64,000 nt of DNA from Nitrospira sp. MA-1 (lineage in GTDB: Bacteria; Nitrospirota; Nitrospiria; Nitrospirales; UBA8639), in NCBI GenBank assembly GCA_032139905.1, contig JAQJDB010000006.1, forward strand, positions 62,001-126,000, given 5' to 3'. Within the stretch, counting starts at the first letter, position 1. Each line of letters starts with the position of its first letter. The notes beneath the pieces were generated by a model. That model had not been told where the DNA came from and made no database searches. It worked only from the letters and a program-made list of their open reading frames with translations. Shown here piece after piece: positions 46,756-55,352 of the stretch. Both the position numbers and the translations under genes were made by a program.

Positions 46756-48651
46756 ATGTCCTTGCTAAAGAGGATTGAAAGTCCAGCAGATTTAAAGAAA
46801 CTTTCCCGTGAGCAATTCCCTGAACTCTGTCAGGAAATTCGGGAACTCATTATAGAAGTGATTTCCCATGTTGGTGGGCATTTAGCCTCCAATTTAGGCG
46901 TGGTTGAGTTGACTGTGGCATTGCAATATTTATTGAATACTCCTGATGATAAAATCGTCTGGGATACCGGCAATCAGGCTTACACACATAAATTATTAAC
47001 GGGTCGGCGTGAACAATTTCATACGGTCCGACAGTTCGGTGGAATAAGCGGATTTTGTAAAAGAGAAGAAAGTATTTATGACACGTTTAATGCCGGACAT
47101 GCCGGGACCGGGGTTTCCGCTGCCGTGGGCTTTGTGGAGGCTCGTGAGCAATTAGGAAAGTCCAATAAGGTGGTTTGCGTCGTAGGAGACGGTGCCCTCA
47201 CTGCCGGAATGACTTTGGAAGGGCTTCAGCATGCCGGAGATATGGGCCGAGACTGTGTCGTGATCCTGAATGATAATCAAATGTCGATTTCCAAAAATGT
47301 CGGGGCCATTTCCGCCTACCTTAATCGGACCTTTACCGGGGAATTCTATACAAGGCTTCGGGAAGAAACTTCTCAACTCCTTGAGACTATTCCGCAAATT
47401 GGGGAACCCGTGAAGCGAATGGCGATACGGGCTGAAGAGCTGGCCAAAGGCTTTCTGCTGCCAGGCTTGCTTTTTGAAGAGTTAGGATTTCGATATGTTG
47501 GTCCGATTGATGGACATAATTTTGAGCATTTATTGCCGACTCTGGAGAATGTTCTAAAATTAAAAGGGCCAACTCTCCTGCATGTGATTACCAAAAAAGG
47601 ATTAGGGTTTCAGCCGGCCATGAAAAATCCTGTTTGGTTTCATGCCTGTTCACCCTTTGATTCCAAGACTGGGCAACCGGTGAAAAAGCCCGGTCACCCC
47701 TCGTATAGTTCCATTGCAGCCAAAACACTGATTCGTCAAGCCAAAAAAGATAACCGGGTGGTGGTCATTACGGCTGCCATGTGCGAGGGAACTGGAATGG
47801 CAGAGTTTGAGAAGGAGTTTCCTTCCAGGTTAATTGATGTAGGGATTGCTGAACAACATGCCGTGACGTATGCGGCTGGTCTCGCCGCTGATAATATGCG
47901 GCCGGTTATTTGTATGTACTCTACATTTCTGCAACGGGCATATGATCAGGTTGTGCATGATGTGGCAACCCAAAATCTTCCGGTGACCTTTTGTATTGAT
48001 CGGGGAGGATTGGTGGCGGAAGACGGAACCACGCATCATGGGGCTTTTGATTTTGCGTTTCTGCGGCATGTTCCCAATATGGTGATTATGGCACCAAAAG
48101 ATGAAAATGAACTTCAGCATATGGTCCAAACAGGACTGGTGCATGATGGGCCAGTGGCGGTTAGATATCCTCGCGGCAGTAGCCTGGGGGTGCCATTAGA
48201 TTCTGAACCCACTCCTCTTTCAATTGGACAGGGTGAATTATTGTCTGATGGGCATGATGTGGCGATTATCGCCATTGGAGTGATGGTTTCGGAGGCTATG
48301 AAAGCAGCGGAGCGTTTAGAAGAAGAGGGTGTGTCGGTGTCTGTCATAAATGCACGGTTTGTGAAGCCTCTGGATAAAAATCTTATTCGGGATGTTGCCA
48401 AAAAAGTGAAGTGTTTAATTACGATTGAAGAAGGTTGCCGGATGGGCGGTTTTGGATCGGCTGTATTAGAGTTTTTATCAGAGGAAGAATGTTGGAGTAT
48501 GCCGACCAAGGTGCTCGGGTTGCCAGATTGGTATATTGAACAGGGTCCTCAGGATTTGCTCCGGGAAAAGTATGGCCTCACGGCGGATGGTATTTATGAT
48601 CAGGCCAAGGCGTTGCATGACCGGGTTTCCCTTCAAGCCGCAATACGTTAG
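46756..48651 (+). CDS. dxs: 1-deoxy-D-xylulose-5-phosphate synthase
   Basis: Dxs joins pyruvate and glyceraldehyde-3-phosphate, the first step of the MEP route to isoprenoids. The 631-residue thiamine diphosphate enzyme shows SHVGGHLASNLGVVELTVAL, VWDTGNQAYTHKLLTGR, GHAGTGVSAAVGF, the ThDP motif GDGALTAGM with a later NDNQMSISKNVG, and the transketolase C domain FIDVGIAEQHAVTYAAGLA-like segment (LIDVGIAEQHAVTYAAG). AAAGGA lies shortly before the ATG. It provides precursors for the hopanoid genes upstream, with ispG immediately downstream. Confidence 0.97.
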   Translation: MSLLKRIESPADLKKLSREQFPELCQEIRELIIEVISHVGGHLASNLGVVELTVALQYLLNTPDDKIVWDTGNQAYTHKLLTGRREQFHTVRQFGGISGFCKREESIYDTFNAGHAGTGVSAAVGFVEAREQLGKSNKVVCVVGDGALTAGMTLEGLQHAGDMGRDCVVILNDNQMSISKNVGAISAYLNRTFTGEFYTRLREETSQLLETIPQIGEPVKRMAIRAEELAKGFLLPGLLFEELGFRYVGPIDGHNFEHLLPTLENVLKLKGPTLLHVITKKGLGFQPAMKNPVWFHACSPFDSKTGQPVKKPGHPSYSSIAAKTLIRQAKKDNRVVVITAAMCEGTGMAEFEKEFPSRLIDVGIAEQHAVTYAAGLAADNMRPVICMYSTFLQRAYDQVVHDVATQNLPVTFCIDRGGLVAEDGTTHHGAFDFAFLRHVPNMVIMAPKDENELQHMVQTGLVHDGPVAVRYPRGSSLGVPLDSEPTPLSIGQGELLSDGHDVAIIAIGVMVSEAMKAAERLEEEGVSVSVINARFVKPLDKNLIRDVAKKVKCLITIEEGCRMGGFGSAVLEFLSEEECWSMPTKVLGLPDWYIEQGPQDLLREKYGLTADGIYDQAKALHDRVSLQAAIR

Positions 48652-48660
48652 ATTATTTTC

Positions 48661-49860
48661 GTGTATATTTCTCGAAGAAAAACAAAGCAAATCCAGGTTG
48701 GATCGGTCAAAATTGGTGGCAATGCCCCCATATCGGTTCAGTCTATGACGATTCCTCATCCGAGGGATGTTGCTGGGACGGTAGAGCAAATTCAACAGCT
48801 AGAGAAAGCTGGGTGTGAATTAATCAGGGTGGCCGTGCCTGATATGGAGGCGGCTGATGCGCTTCCAAAAATAAAATCACAAACGACCTTACCCTTGATC
48901 GCGGATATTCATTTCGACCATCGTCTGGCATTAAAAGCCGCTAAAGTCGTGGATTGCGTCAGAATTAATCCAGGGAATATTGGGCCGTGGTGGAAAACCG
49001 AAGAGGTAATTCAGGCCGTCAATGACTATGGTATTCCACTCAGAATTGGAGTGAATGGGGGCTCGTTAGAGAAGCATCTTCTTGAGAAATACGGCTATCC
49101 CACAGCTGAAGCTCTTGCTGAATCGGCGCTGAATGCAGTCCATGCGTTGGAGGATGTTGGATTTACCAATATGAAGGTGTCCCTGAAGGCCTCTGACGTG
49201 CACATGGCAATGGACGCCTATTGGTTGTTTGCCCAACAGTCCAATTACCCTCTGCATATAGGCATTACTGAAGCAGGAACTGCAATGACTGGCGCTGTGA
49301 AGTCTGCTATAGGGTTAGGTTGGCTGCTTTCTCAGGGTATCGGCGATACCCTCCGGGTTTCGTTAGCAGCCGATCCTGTGGAGGAAGTCAAGGTGGGTTT
49401 TGAAATCTTGAAATCGCTGGAGCTTCGTCACCGAGGAGTCAATGTGATTGCTTGTCCGACATGTGGGCGAGTTGAAATTGATGTAGTGAAAATGGCGAAC
49501 GAATTAGAGCATCGACTGGGGCATATTACCACCCCAATCACCGTGTCTGTCTTAGGTTGTGTGGTGAATGGAATTGGCGAAGGGAAAGAAGCTGATATTG
49601 GAATAGCCGGAGGACAAGGCGTAGGGATTCTCTTTAAAAAAGGGAAATTGTATAAACGTGTGCCATCTGAAGAGCTTCTTCACACTTTAATTGAAGAGGT
49701 GGAATTGATGGCCAAGGAGCAAGGTGGTGGTCAAGAGCCGAGCATCAATATTCCTGAGACACCTGATGTCCTTTCCGGTAATCCCTCCTCTATGGAAGAT
49801 CTTTCCTTAAAATCAATACGGTCTGTTTCAAGAGAACTTCCCGTGTTGCCTCGTCAGTAA
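48661..49860 (+). CDS. ispG: 4-hydroxy-3-methylbut-2-enyl diphosphate synthase
   Basis: IspG is a 4Fe-4S enzyme of the MEP pathway. The 399-residue protein starts with [19 protein letters not shown] and has [32 protein letters not shown] and [16 protein letters not shown]. Cluster ligands are ACPTCGR and [13 protein letters not shown] near the C-terminal domain. The GTG start lies 9 bases after the dxs stop, so the two are an operon. The last 40 or so residues ([13 protein letters not shown] onward) form an extra low-complexity tail. Confidence 0.96.
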   Translation: MYISRRKTKQIQVGSVKIGGNAPISVQSMTIPHPRDVAGTVEQIQQLEKAGCELIRVAVPDMEAADALPKIKSQTTLPLIADIHFDHRLALKAAKVVDCVRINPGNIGPWWKTEEVIQAVNDYGIPLRIGVNGGSLEKHLLEKYGYPTAEALAESALNAVHALEDVGFTNMKVSLKASDVHMAMDAYWLFAQQSNYPLHIGITEAGTAMTGAVKSAIGLGWLLSQGIGDTLRVSLAADPVEEVKVGFEILKSLELRHRGVNVIACPTCGRVEIDVVKMANELEHRLGHITTPITVSVLGCVVNGIGEGKEADIGIAGGQGVGILFKKGKLYKRVPSEELLHTLIEEVELMAKEQGGGQEPSINIPETPDVLSGNPSSMEDLSLKSIRSVSRELPVLPRQ

Positions 49861-49887
49861 TGGTTCCAGCCCTTCCAAGACTAAAGA

Positions 49888-49921
49888 AAGAGAAAGCCAG
49901 ATCTTCTCTTGTACAAGAGAA
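49888..49921. promoter_or_regulatory. Alternating hairpin arms / 18-bp palindrome before tRNA-Cys
   Basis: AAGAGAA (49888-49894), TTCTCTT (49904-49910) and AAGAGAA (49915-49921) give two mutually exclusive hairpins. The right pair is part of a perfect 18-bp palindrome TTCTCTTGTACAAGAGAA (49904-49921). It overlaps a candidate -35 (TTGTAC) whose -10 TATAAT is at 49933-49938, 18 bases away and 11 bases before the tRNA. Confidence 0.45.
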
Positions 49922-49949
49922 AATAGACTTCTTATAATGATCCCGTCAT

Positions 49950-50025
49950 GGCGCCGTACCCAAGTGGCTAAGGGAGCAGTCTGCAAAACTGCGATTCAGC
50001 GGTTCGAACCCGCTCGGCGCCTCCA
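49950..50025 (+). tRNA. tRNA-Cys (GCA anticodon), CCA encoded
   Basis: Acceptor stem GGCGCCG (49950-49956) pairs perfectly with CGGCGCC (50015-50021). The anticodon arm CAGTCTGCAAAACTG gives anticodon GCA, the T arm contains GGTTCGAACC, and the discriminator T is followed by an encoded CCA (50023-50025). It lies between ispG and hpnH on the same strand. Confidence 0.96.
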
Positions 50026-50124
50026 TTTATTCGGGTTTTATCAGACGTAGGTGTTAGGTTTTTGCGGAGAAAAAGAAGTAGACGCTCTTGAAATTTGGCA
50101 ATTACCTCCAGGAGTAAAATAACA

Positions 50125-51141
50125 ATGTCGGTACCTGTGTCCCAAATGTACACCGTAGCTCATTATGCTCTCTCACAGCACTTGCGGGGTGTGAAGCGAT
50201 ACCCTCTTGTGATGATGTTGGAACCGCTCTTTCGGTGTAATCTGGAATGTGCAGGATGTGGGAAAATACAATACCCGGACCATATTTTGAATCGACGCCT
50301 GACGCCTGAGCAATGTTTGGCTGCGGCTGATGAATGTGGTGCGCCAATTGTGAGTATTCCTGGGGGAGAGCCCCTCATTCATCCTGAAATGCCAGCTATT
50401 GTCGAAGGGCTTGTGAGGCGGAAAAAGTATGTTTATCTCTGTACAAATGCCATTCTGCTTGAAAGAAAATTACAGGACTACACTCCCTCTAAATACCTTA
50501 CCTTCAGCATCCATATGGATGGCCTCAAGGAAGAACATGACCATGCCGTTTGTCGAGATGGCGTCTATGACGTTGCTGTGAAAGCCATTAAAGCCGCTTT
50601 GGCTAAAGGTTTTCGCGTAACGACCAATACGACATTATTTAATGATGCGGCGCCTGCTCGTGTGAGAAGATTTTTTGATGAGATGATGGAGTTGGGTGTG
50701 GAAGGCATGATGATCTCTCCTGGGTATAGTTATGAAAAGGCGCCGGATCAGCATAGTTTTTTAAGCCGTGAACGAACGCATTCGTTATTTGCGCAATTGC
50801 TGGCTCAACGAAAACGCAGTTGGCAGTTCAATCAATCTCCCTTATTCCTTGAATTTCTGATGGGGAAGCGAGAGTATGAATGCACCCCTTGGGGGAATCC
50901 CACGTACAATATTTTTGGTTGGCAGCGCCCCTGTTATTTATTGCAGGATGGGTACGTATCCACTTTTCGAGAATTAATGGAAGAAACGGAGTGGGAGCGT
51001 TATGGATCGGGACGACATGAACAATGCCGCGATTGCATGGTGCATTGTGGATATGAAGCTTCGGCTGTGAAAGATACCTTCAGTTCATGGGGTGGGTTTT
51101 TCGGCACCGTTAGGGCAACCCTGTTTCCCAATGCTGTGTGA
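50125..51141 (+). CDS. hpnH: Hopanoid radical SAM protein HpnH (adenosylhopane synthase)
   Basis: HpnH couples a 5'-deoxyadenosyl radical to diploptene, the first step of hopanoid side-chain extension. The 338-residue product holds the radical SAM cluster motif C38-x3-C42-x2-C45 (CNLECAGC), the SAM-binding GGEPLIHPE near 80-90, and a C-terminal cysteine-rich region (CRDCMVHCGYE). PWGNPTYNIFGWQRPCYLL is typical for HpnH. AGGAG lies 11 bases before the ATG at 50125. HpnG, which acts on its product, is 8 kb upstream in the same block. Confidence 0.94.
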   Translation: MSVPVSQMYTVAHYALSQHLRGVKRYPLVMMLEPLFRCNLECAGCGKIQYPDHILNRRLTPEQCLAAADECGAPIVSIPGGEPLIHPEMPAIVEGLVRRKKYVYLCTNAILLERKLQDYTPSKYLTFSIHMDGLKEEHDHAVCRDGVYDVAVKAIKAALAKGFRVTTNTTLFNDAAPARVRRFFDEMMELGVEGMMISPGYSYEKAPDQHSFLSRERTHSLFAQLLAQRKRSWQFNQSPLFLEFLMGKREYECTPWGNPTYNIFGWQRPCYLLQDGYVSTFRELMEETEWERYGSGRHEQCRDCMVHCGYEASAVKDTFSSWGGFFGTVRATLFPNAV

Positions 51142-51227
51142 TCTCCTATTTTTTGTTTTTCTTTTCCTTCCTCAATTCCGATCATCTGGTAATCGTCTCA
51201 ACGCCTTGCGGGAAGTATAGGGCCATT

Positions 51228-51575
51228 ATGGATTCAGATATGTCCTCAATCGGTTCTCCTCAATCCTGGGAAGGTCGGTGTCTGCAACCTTCGAATGAGA
51301 AAGAATTGCACGAAGCCATGAATCTCGTGTTTGATTATAGGGGCGATGTGACGATTCAACTCAAAAAGGGGGAGCAGGTTGTGGGATTTGTATTTGATCG
51401 TCAGGAGGAGGCTCCTCAGCCGTATATACAGCTATTCCTGCCAGGGGATCAACATCCTCGGATGGTTTTATACCAAGATGTGGCTGGAATCGAATTTTCA
51501 GGTCAAGATACGGCGTTTGGTCGATCGTGGGAGGACTGGGCGCAAAAGTGGAAGAAGTCTGAGTCCAGCTCTTAA
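51228..51575 (+). CDS. Small unknown protein downstream of hpnH
   Basis: A 115-residue protein starting MDSDMSSIGSPQSWEGRC. It has a beta-rich middle (GDVTIQLKKGEQVVGFVFDRQ, YIQLFLPGDQHPRMVLYQDVAGIEFSGQDTAFG) and a helical, basic end (WEDWAQKWKKSE). The repeated strand pattern suggests a small beta-barrel fold, perhaps PilZ- or SH3-like, but I do not recognise it. The frame stays open upstream to overlap hpnH, so translational coupling from a GTG at 51138 is also possible. Its position suggests a link to hopanoid synthesis. Confidence 0.6.
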   Translation: MDSDMSSIGSPQSWEGRCLQPSNEKELHEAMNLVFDYRGDVTIQLKKGEQVVGFVFDRQEEAPQPYIQLFLPGDQHPRMVLYQDVAGIEFSGQDTAFGRSWEDWAQKWKKSESSS

Positions 51576-52187
51576 CAATCTTAATAATACTATTCCCGCA
51601 AGCATTGTTTTCCCTTCATCGTTCTGAATCATCCAAATAATTCAAAACAGCTTTTGCATTTAATCCGATTCTAGGTGGGATGGGAATTTTTTTTCTCTCT
51701 CGACTCATTCACTGGTCTGTTTATTCTCCAAAAATACAGGCATGGAAAGGGTAAAGAGCCCGCAAGAACGTAGGAAATAATTGACGGTTGGCTTCTGACT
51801 GTGATAGAAGTCCTGAACTTTTTTGGGCCCAAGAGACCTATGTAGCCCAAGGGATTTTGAATAGGAAAAAACAATTGTTCCGGTCAGTCTGTTTATGGGC
51901 TTCAGAGGTAGACCATCATTCTTGGATTGAGGTCAGAATTTGTGGAAATGAGATGGAATGGCCTTGAGGCGGTCGTTGTTTCCGTGAGGGAAGCTCTGGC
52001 AGATATTTTGGAGAACGGGGAGTCAGGATTGATGTTTTATAGAAGGTTGTCCTTCACTAAAAAGATAAGGATCGGAAGAAGTAATTTTTAGAAGGAGTGA
52101 TTCTGGTCTTTAAGTCTAGAGGGGCAAATTTTAGGTGAGGTAATGTGGAATTTGGCAAACCAAGATTCAGGTAAACGAGGGGGAACA
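51576..52187. other. Long leader upstream of the respiratory cluster
   Basis: About 610 bases with no supported gene. It should hold the promoter for the ten-gene redox cluster. No riboswitch, binding-site repeat or terminator was recognised. Purine-rich GAAGGAG occurs at 52093 but leads to no reading frame of note. Confidence 0.35.
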
Positions 52188-52736
52188 ATGAACGAGTTTC
52201 AATTTGTAAAAAGTCTTTTAGTTAGTGGTTTGGCTGTCATGGGCCTGTCGATGTCAGCATGTGGTGGTGGGGGTGAAGGTCCGCCGCAACCTCCTCCTCC
52301 TGCTCCTCCGGAATATGCAGATAAACATATGCCGTCGGGTTATTGGAATAATCCGGAGATCCTTGCAGAAGGGGAGGCGATTTTTACCGGTCAGCAGAAT
52401 ATTGATGTGAATTGCGCGAGTTGCCATGGTAAAGATGGAAAGCCTGTGAAGGCTGGTGCTCGCGATTTCCGGCGAACCGAGCAAATGGAGCTATATTCGG
52501 ATGCGGTATGGTTTTGGCGAGTGTCTGAGGGGGTATCTGGTACAAAGATGAAAGCTTGGAAGAGCAAACTTTCAGAGGATGCCATTTGGAAGGTAATTGC
52601 GTATGAAGCCAGTTTTGGGCTCAAGGGCAAGGAATATGATGTTGCGAAAGGTCAATGGGTTCCTTCAGGAGGAGCTGGTGCCGCTCCTGCTGCCGCACCA
52701 CCTGCGGATGGAGAGCCTGAAAAAGCGGCAGAGTAA
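52188..52736 (+). CDS. Mono-haem c-type cytochrome lipoprotein
   Basis: This 182-residue protein has a signal peptide ending in the lipobox MSAC (Cys25), a proline-rich spacer (residues 32-41) and one class I cytochrome c domain. CASCH is at residues 76-80, and a distal methionine is likely in GTKMKAWKSKLSEDAIW. The C-terminus is alanine/proline-rich. AGGGGG lies before the ATG at 52188. It heads the redox cluster; it is likely a periplasm-facing electron carrier tethered to a membrane. Confidence 0.9.
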   Translation: MNEFQFVKSLLVSGLAVMGLSMSACGGGGEGPPQPPPPAPPEYADKHMPSGYWNNPEILAEGEAIFTGQQNIDVNCASCHGKDGKPVKAGARDFRRTEQMELYSDAVWFWRVSEGVSGTKMKAWKSKLSEDAIWKVIAYEASFGLKGKEYDVAKGQWVPSGGAGAAPAAAPPADGEPEKAAE

Positions 52737-52774
52737 TCCAGGAATTGAATGAAAAAGAAGGAGGGCGGGGACCC

Positions 52775-54490
52775 TTGAAAACACTGAATCGCAGTCTATT
52801 GATATTTCTAGCGTTGGGCCTAAGTGGAGTGGCTACTGCCTTTGGGCAGGTTCCAGATGCTCCACTTGTAGATTTTCCCTATTCGGGGAATCGAACGGCC
52901 GTATGGGTTGTCGCCCAACTTCATATATTATTTGCGGCGTTTATTCTAGGCGCTCCGATATTTGCGGTTGTAGCTGAATGGCTTGGGTATAAGAATAACG
53001 ATCCGAAGTATGACCGTCTGGCCAAGGAAGTCATTAAGGTTACAGTCATCCTGTATAGTATGACAGCCTTAACTGGAGGTTTGTTCATATTTGTCCTCCT
53101 GGGGACGTATCCTGACTTTTCGACATGGTTGATCAAGCATTTTTTCCTTGTCTTTGCGGTCATCTACCCTCTGCTGTTTATCCTTGAAACAATAATTTTG
53201 TATACCTATTTTTATTCATGGGATTCCATGAAGGGAGCGAAAAAAGGACGACATATCGCTCTTGGCATCCTATTGAATATAGTGGGAACGGTGACACTCT
53301 TTGTCATTGACGGACCGACCGCATTTATGAATACGCCGGCTAAAGCTGTGGAAGGCGTGTCATTGGTTGAGTTTATCCAGACCGCCAGCTTGTGGGACAA
53401 GATGGCTAACTTTAGCTGGATGCCCCTCAACCTCCATCGACTGGTAGGCAATGTGACGTTTGGTGGGTTTATTGCCGGACTTATTGCGGCTTATATGTTT
53501 ATGGGATCAAAAACAGAAGAGGAGCGCGCATATTACGACTGGATGGGTTTTGTGGGAAACATGATCGGCGTTGGGGCGCTGTTGCTCCTTCCATTCATGG
53601 GTTACCTCCTGGCCTACGAGTTGTGTGATTACGACGCTTCCATTTGTCCATACATGATGGCTGACCAATTGTCGATGTTTTTTGAGATGCAGGGGGCAAT
53701 GATCGGCCTGATCTTTCTGGCCAGTAATTATTACATTTGGTTAAGTCTTAAGCGAATACAGGGTGTAGAGCAGGTACGGATATCTGGATTCGTTGCAGTG
53801 GTGGTGGTGTTTATGCCGGCCATCATGGGATTTACCTGGAAAATGTTCCCTCCTCCTGAGTGGCAGTCTTTGATTGTCCTAGGAATTCTGGTCATTTTGC
53901 CTGTTGTGCTTGGGAAAGTTCCCGGTCTTAAGAATTTTACGGTGTCGGCATTCACCATGATTAAGGTTGGTTTTTTAATGATTGTGGTGGCAGATGCGAT
54001 TTGGATGACACCTCATGGTTTTGTTCCGACCCAAGGCCTGGCCACTGAGGAATTGGAATTGCCGTCATGGGCGAGTGAGTTAGCGCTTATGCCAGCGAAA
54101 AATGCTGCAGCCTTTACACTCGTGTTCCTGACTGTGGTCAATTATCTGTTGTATAACCGGGCAATTAAGCGAGGAACAATCATCTGGGGAAAAATTGATT
54201 TCGCTTCACAGTTTGTCCTCATATTCCTCGCCTTTAGTGTGATTTGGACAATGGGCCTCATGGGCACGGTACGTTCATTGACGCGAAAGTATTACCATGT
54301 TTATAACCTCGTTCCTGATTTTACTCCTGAAGCGTTTACGCCGACCCTGGCATACTCGGCATGGTGGATAACAGGGGTGACTATTGTGTTTTACGCTGTT
54401 GTGAGTTTTGCCATTCTTGTCACGCTAAAAGCTGGAAGCTCGAAACCGGCCACATCATTGGCATCCTCGGTCCCGGCTGAAGCTAAATGA
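52775..54490 (+). CDS. Cytochrome bd-like (CydA-like) membrane protein 1
   Basis: A 571-residue protein with a signal-like N-terminus and about 13-14 helices. Several CydA marks are kept: H50 in AQLHILFAAF (like the haem b595 histidine near position 19 of E. coli CydA), ILETIILYTYFYSWD (like the CydA LES...GWD helix, with the conserved acid), DGPTAFMNTP in place of NSWMQxP, and H221 in NLHRLVGNVTFGGF (like the b558 histidine). The Q-loop and the GRQPW segment of true oxidases are missing, as is a CydB neighbour. A TTG at 52775, 9 bases after AAGGAGGG, is preferred as start over one at 52745. It is probably a haem b membrane subunit of the redox complex; oxidase activity is doubtful. Confidence 0.85.
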   Translation: MKTLNRSLLIFLALGLSGVATAFGQVPDAPLVDFPYSGNRTAVWVVAQLHILFAAFILGAPIFAVVAEWLGYKNNDPKYDRLAKEVIKVTVILYSMTALTGGLFIFVLLGTYPDFSTWLIKHFFLVFAVIYPLLFILETIILYTYFYSWDSMKGAKKGRHIALGILLNIVGTVTLFVIDGPTAFMNTPAKAVEGVSLVEFIQTASLWDKMANFSWMPLNLHRLVGNVTFGGFIAGLIAAYMFMGSKTEEERAYYDWMGFVGNMIGVGALLLLPFMGYLLAYELCDYDASICPYMMADQLSMFFEMQGAMIGLIFLASNYYIWLSLKRIQGVEQVRISGFVAVVVVFMPAIMGFTWKMFPPPEWQSLIVLGILVILPVVLGKVPGLKNFTVSAFTMIKVGFLMIVVADAIWMTPHGFVPTQGLATEELELPSWASELALMPAKNAAAFTLVFLTVVNYLLYNRAIKRGTIIWGKIDFASQFVLIFLAFSVIWTMGLMGTVRSLTRKYYHVYNLVPDFTPEAFTPTLAYSAWWITGVTIVFYAVVSFAILVTLKAGSSKPATSLASSVPAEAK

Positions 54491-54514
54491 GAAGCTTGAA
54501 AAAAGAGGAAACAA

Positions 54515-55327
54515 ATGGCTAACCAAAGTTTTGCCAAGAGTGTCATGAAAAAGACCACCTTGGGGGTCATTATTGGAGTGTTGTTGGTAGTTGGGGCCAA
54601 GTTTACCCATTTCCCACCAGTCTTTCAGGTCATGTTTTTTCTTTATGCAATGCTAGGGGCGTTGGTATTTATTCTTTTAGATGCTCCGGCAATGAAACGG
54701 TTGGAAGGAGTGAAGGCTGTTGGGGCTTTAGTGGTGTTTTACCTCCTGCTTTCTGGACTTTATATTGCCGGGGCGTCGATTCTGCCTCAGTTTGACCCTG
54801 AAGATGAAAAGGGGAAAATTGAAAAAGTCTTGAAACTTCGTCGCGCCCAAACGGAACAAGGCAAAGCGGATGAGTTGATTGCCAGGGCAAAGGAATTGGA
54901 TGAACGGGCTAAAGCTATTTCCAAGCAACTGAGTTCTCTTGGAGCTGATACCAAAGTTGAGGTGGTGTCTACGCCAGGTCCGGCAGGTGGTGGAGCGGCC
55001 TCAGGCGACCTTGTGGCTCTTGGGAAAGATCAATGGGAACTTCAAGAGTGCTATAACTGCCATAAGCTGTATGGCCAGGGTGGGAAAAAGCGTGGGCCAG
55101 AGATGGATAATATCGGTAACCTCATGACCCCTGAACAGTTGAAGGAAAAAATTATAGATCCAAAAAGTTGGAAAGCAGAAGGATTCGATAAGGATTACGA
55201 TAAAGGGAAAATGCCTGATAAGTATAAAGATCTGATGTTCCCCCAGGAAATTGATGCGCTTGTTGCCTTTCTTGCTTCGTTAAAAGACGAATCAGTTAAA
55301 ACTCCGAAGCCAATAAAAATGAATTAA
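54515..55327 (+). CDS. Membrane-anchored mono-haem cytochrome c with coiled coil
   Basis: This 270-residue protein has three hydrophobic helices in residues 15-90, then a charged coiled-coil stretch (about 97-145, KIEKVLKLRRAQTEQGKADEL) and a glycine-rich hinge. The single cytochrome c domain has C179-Y-N-C182-H183, with KGKMPDKYKDLM probably giving the sixth ligand. A long rigid arm between membrane and haem is the notable layout; it could hold the haem near the Rieske head. It lies between the CydA-like and Rieske genes. Confidence 0.87.
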   Translation: MANQSFAKSVMKKTTLGVIIGVLLVVGAKFTHFPPVFQVMFFLYAMLGALVFILLDAPAMKRLEGVKAVGALVVFYLLLSGLYIAGASILPQFDPEDEKGKIEKVLKLRRAQTEQGKADELIARAKELDERAKAISKQLSSLGADTKVEVVSTPGPAGGGAASGDLVALGKDQWELQECYNCHKLYGQGGKKRGPEMDNIGNLMTPEQLKEKIIDPKSWKAEGFDKDYDKGKMPDKYKDLMFPQEIDALVAFLASLKDESVKTPKPIKMN

Positions 55328-55352
55328 TCAACATCTGAGGTTTTTCCTGGCT

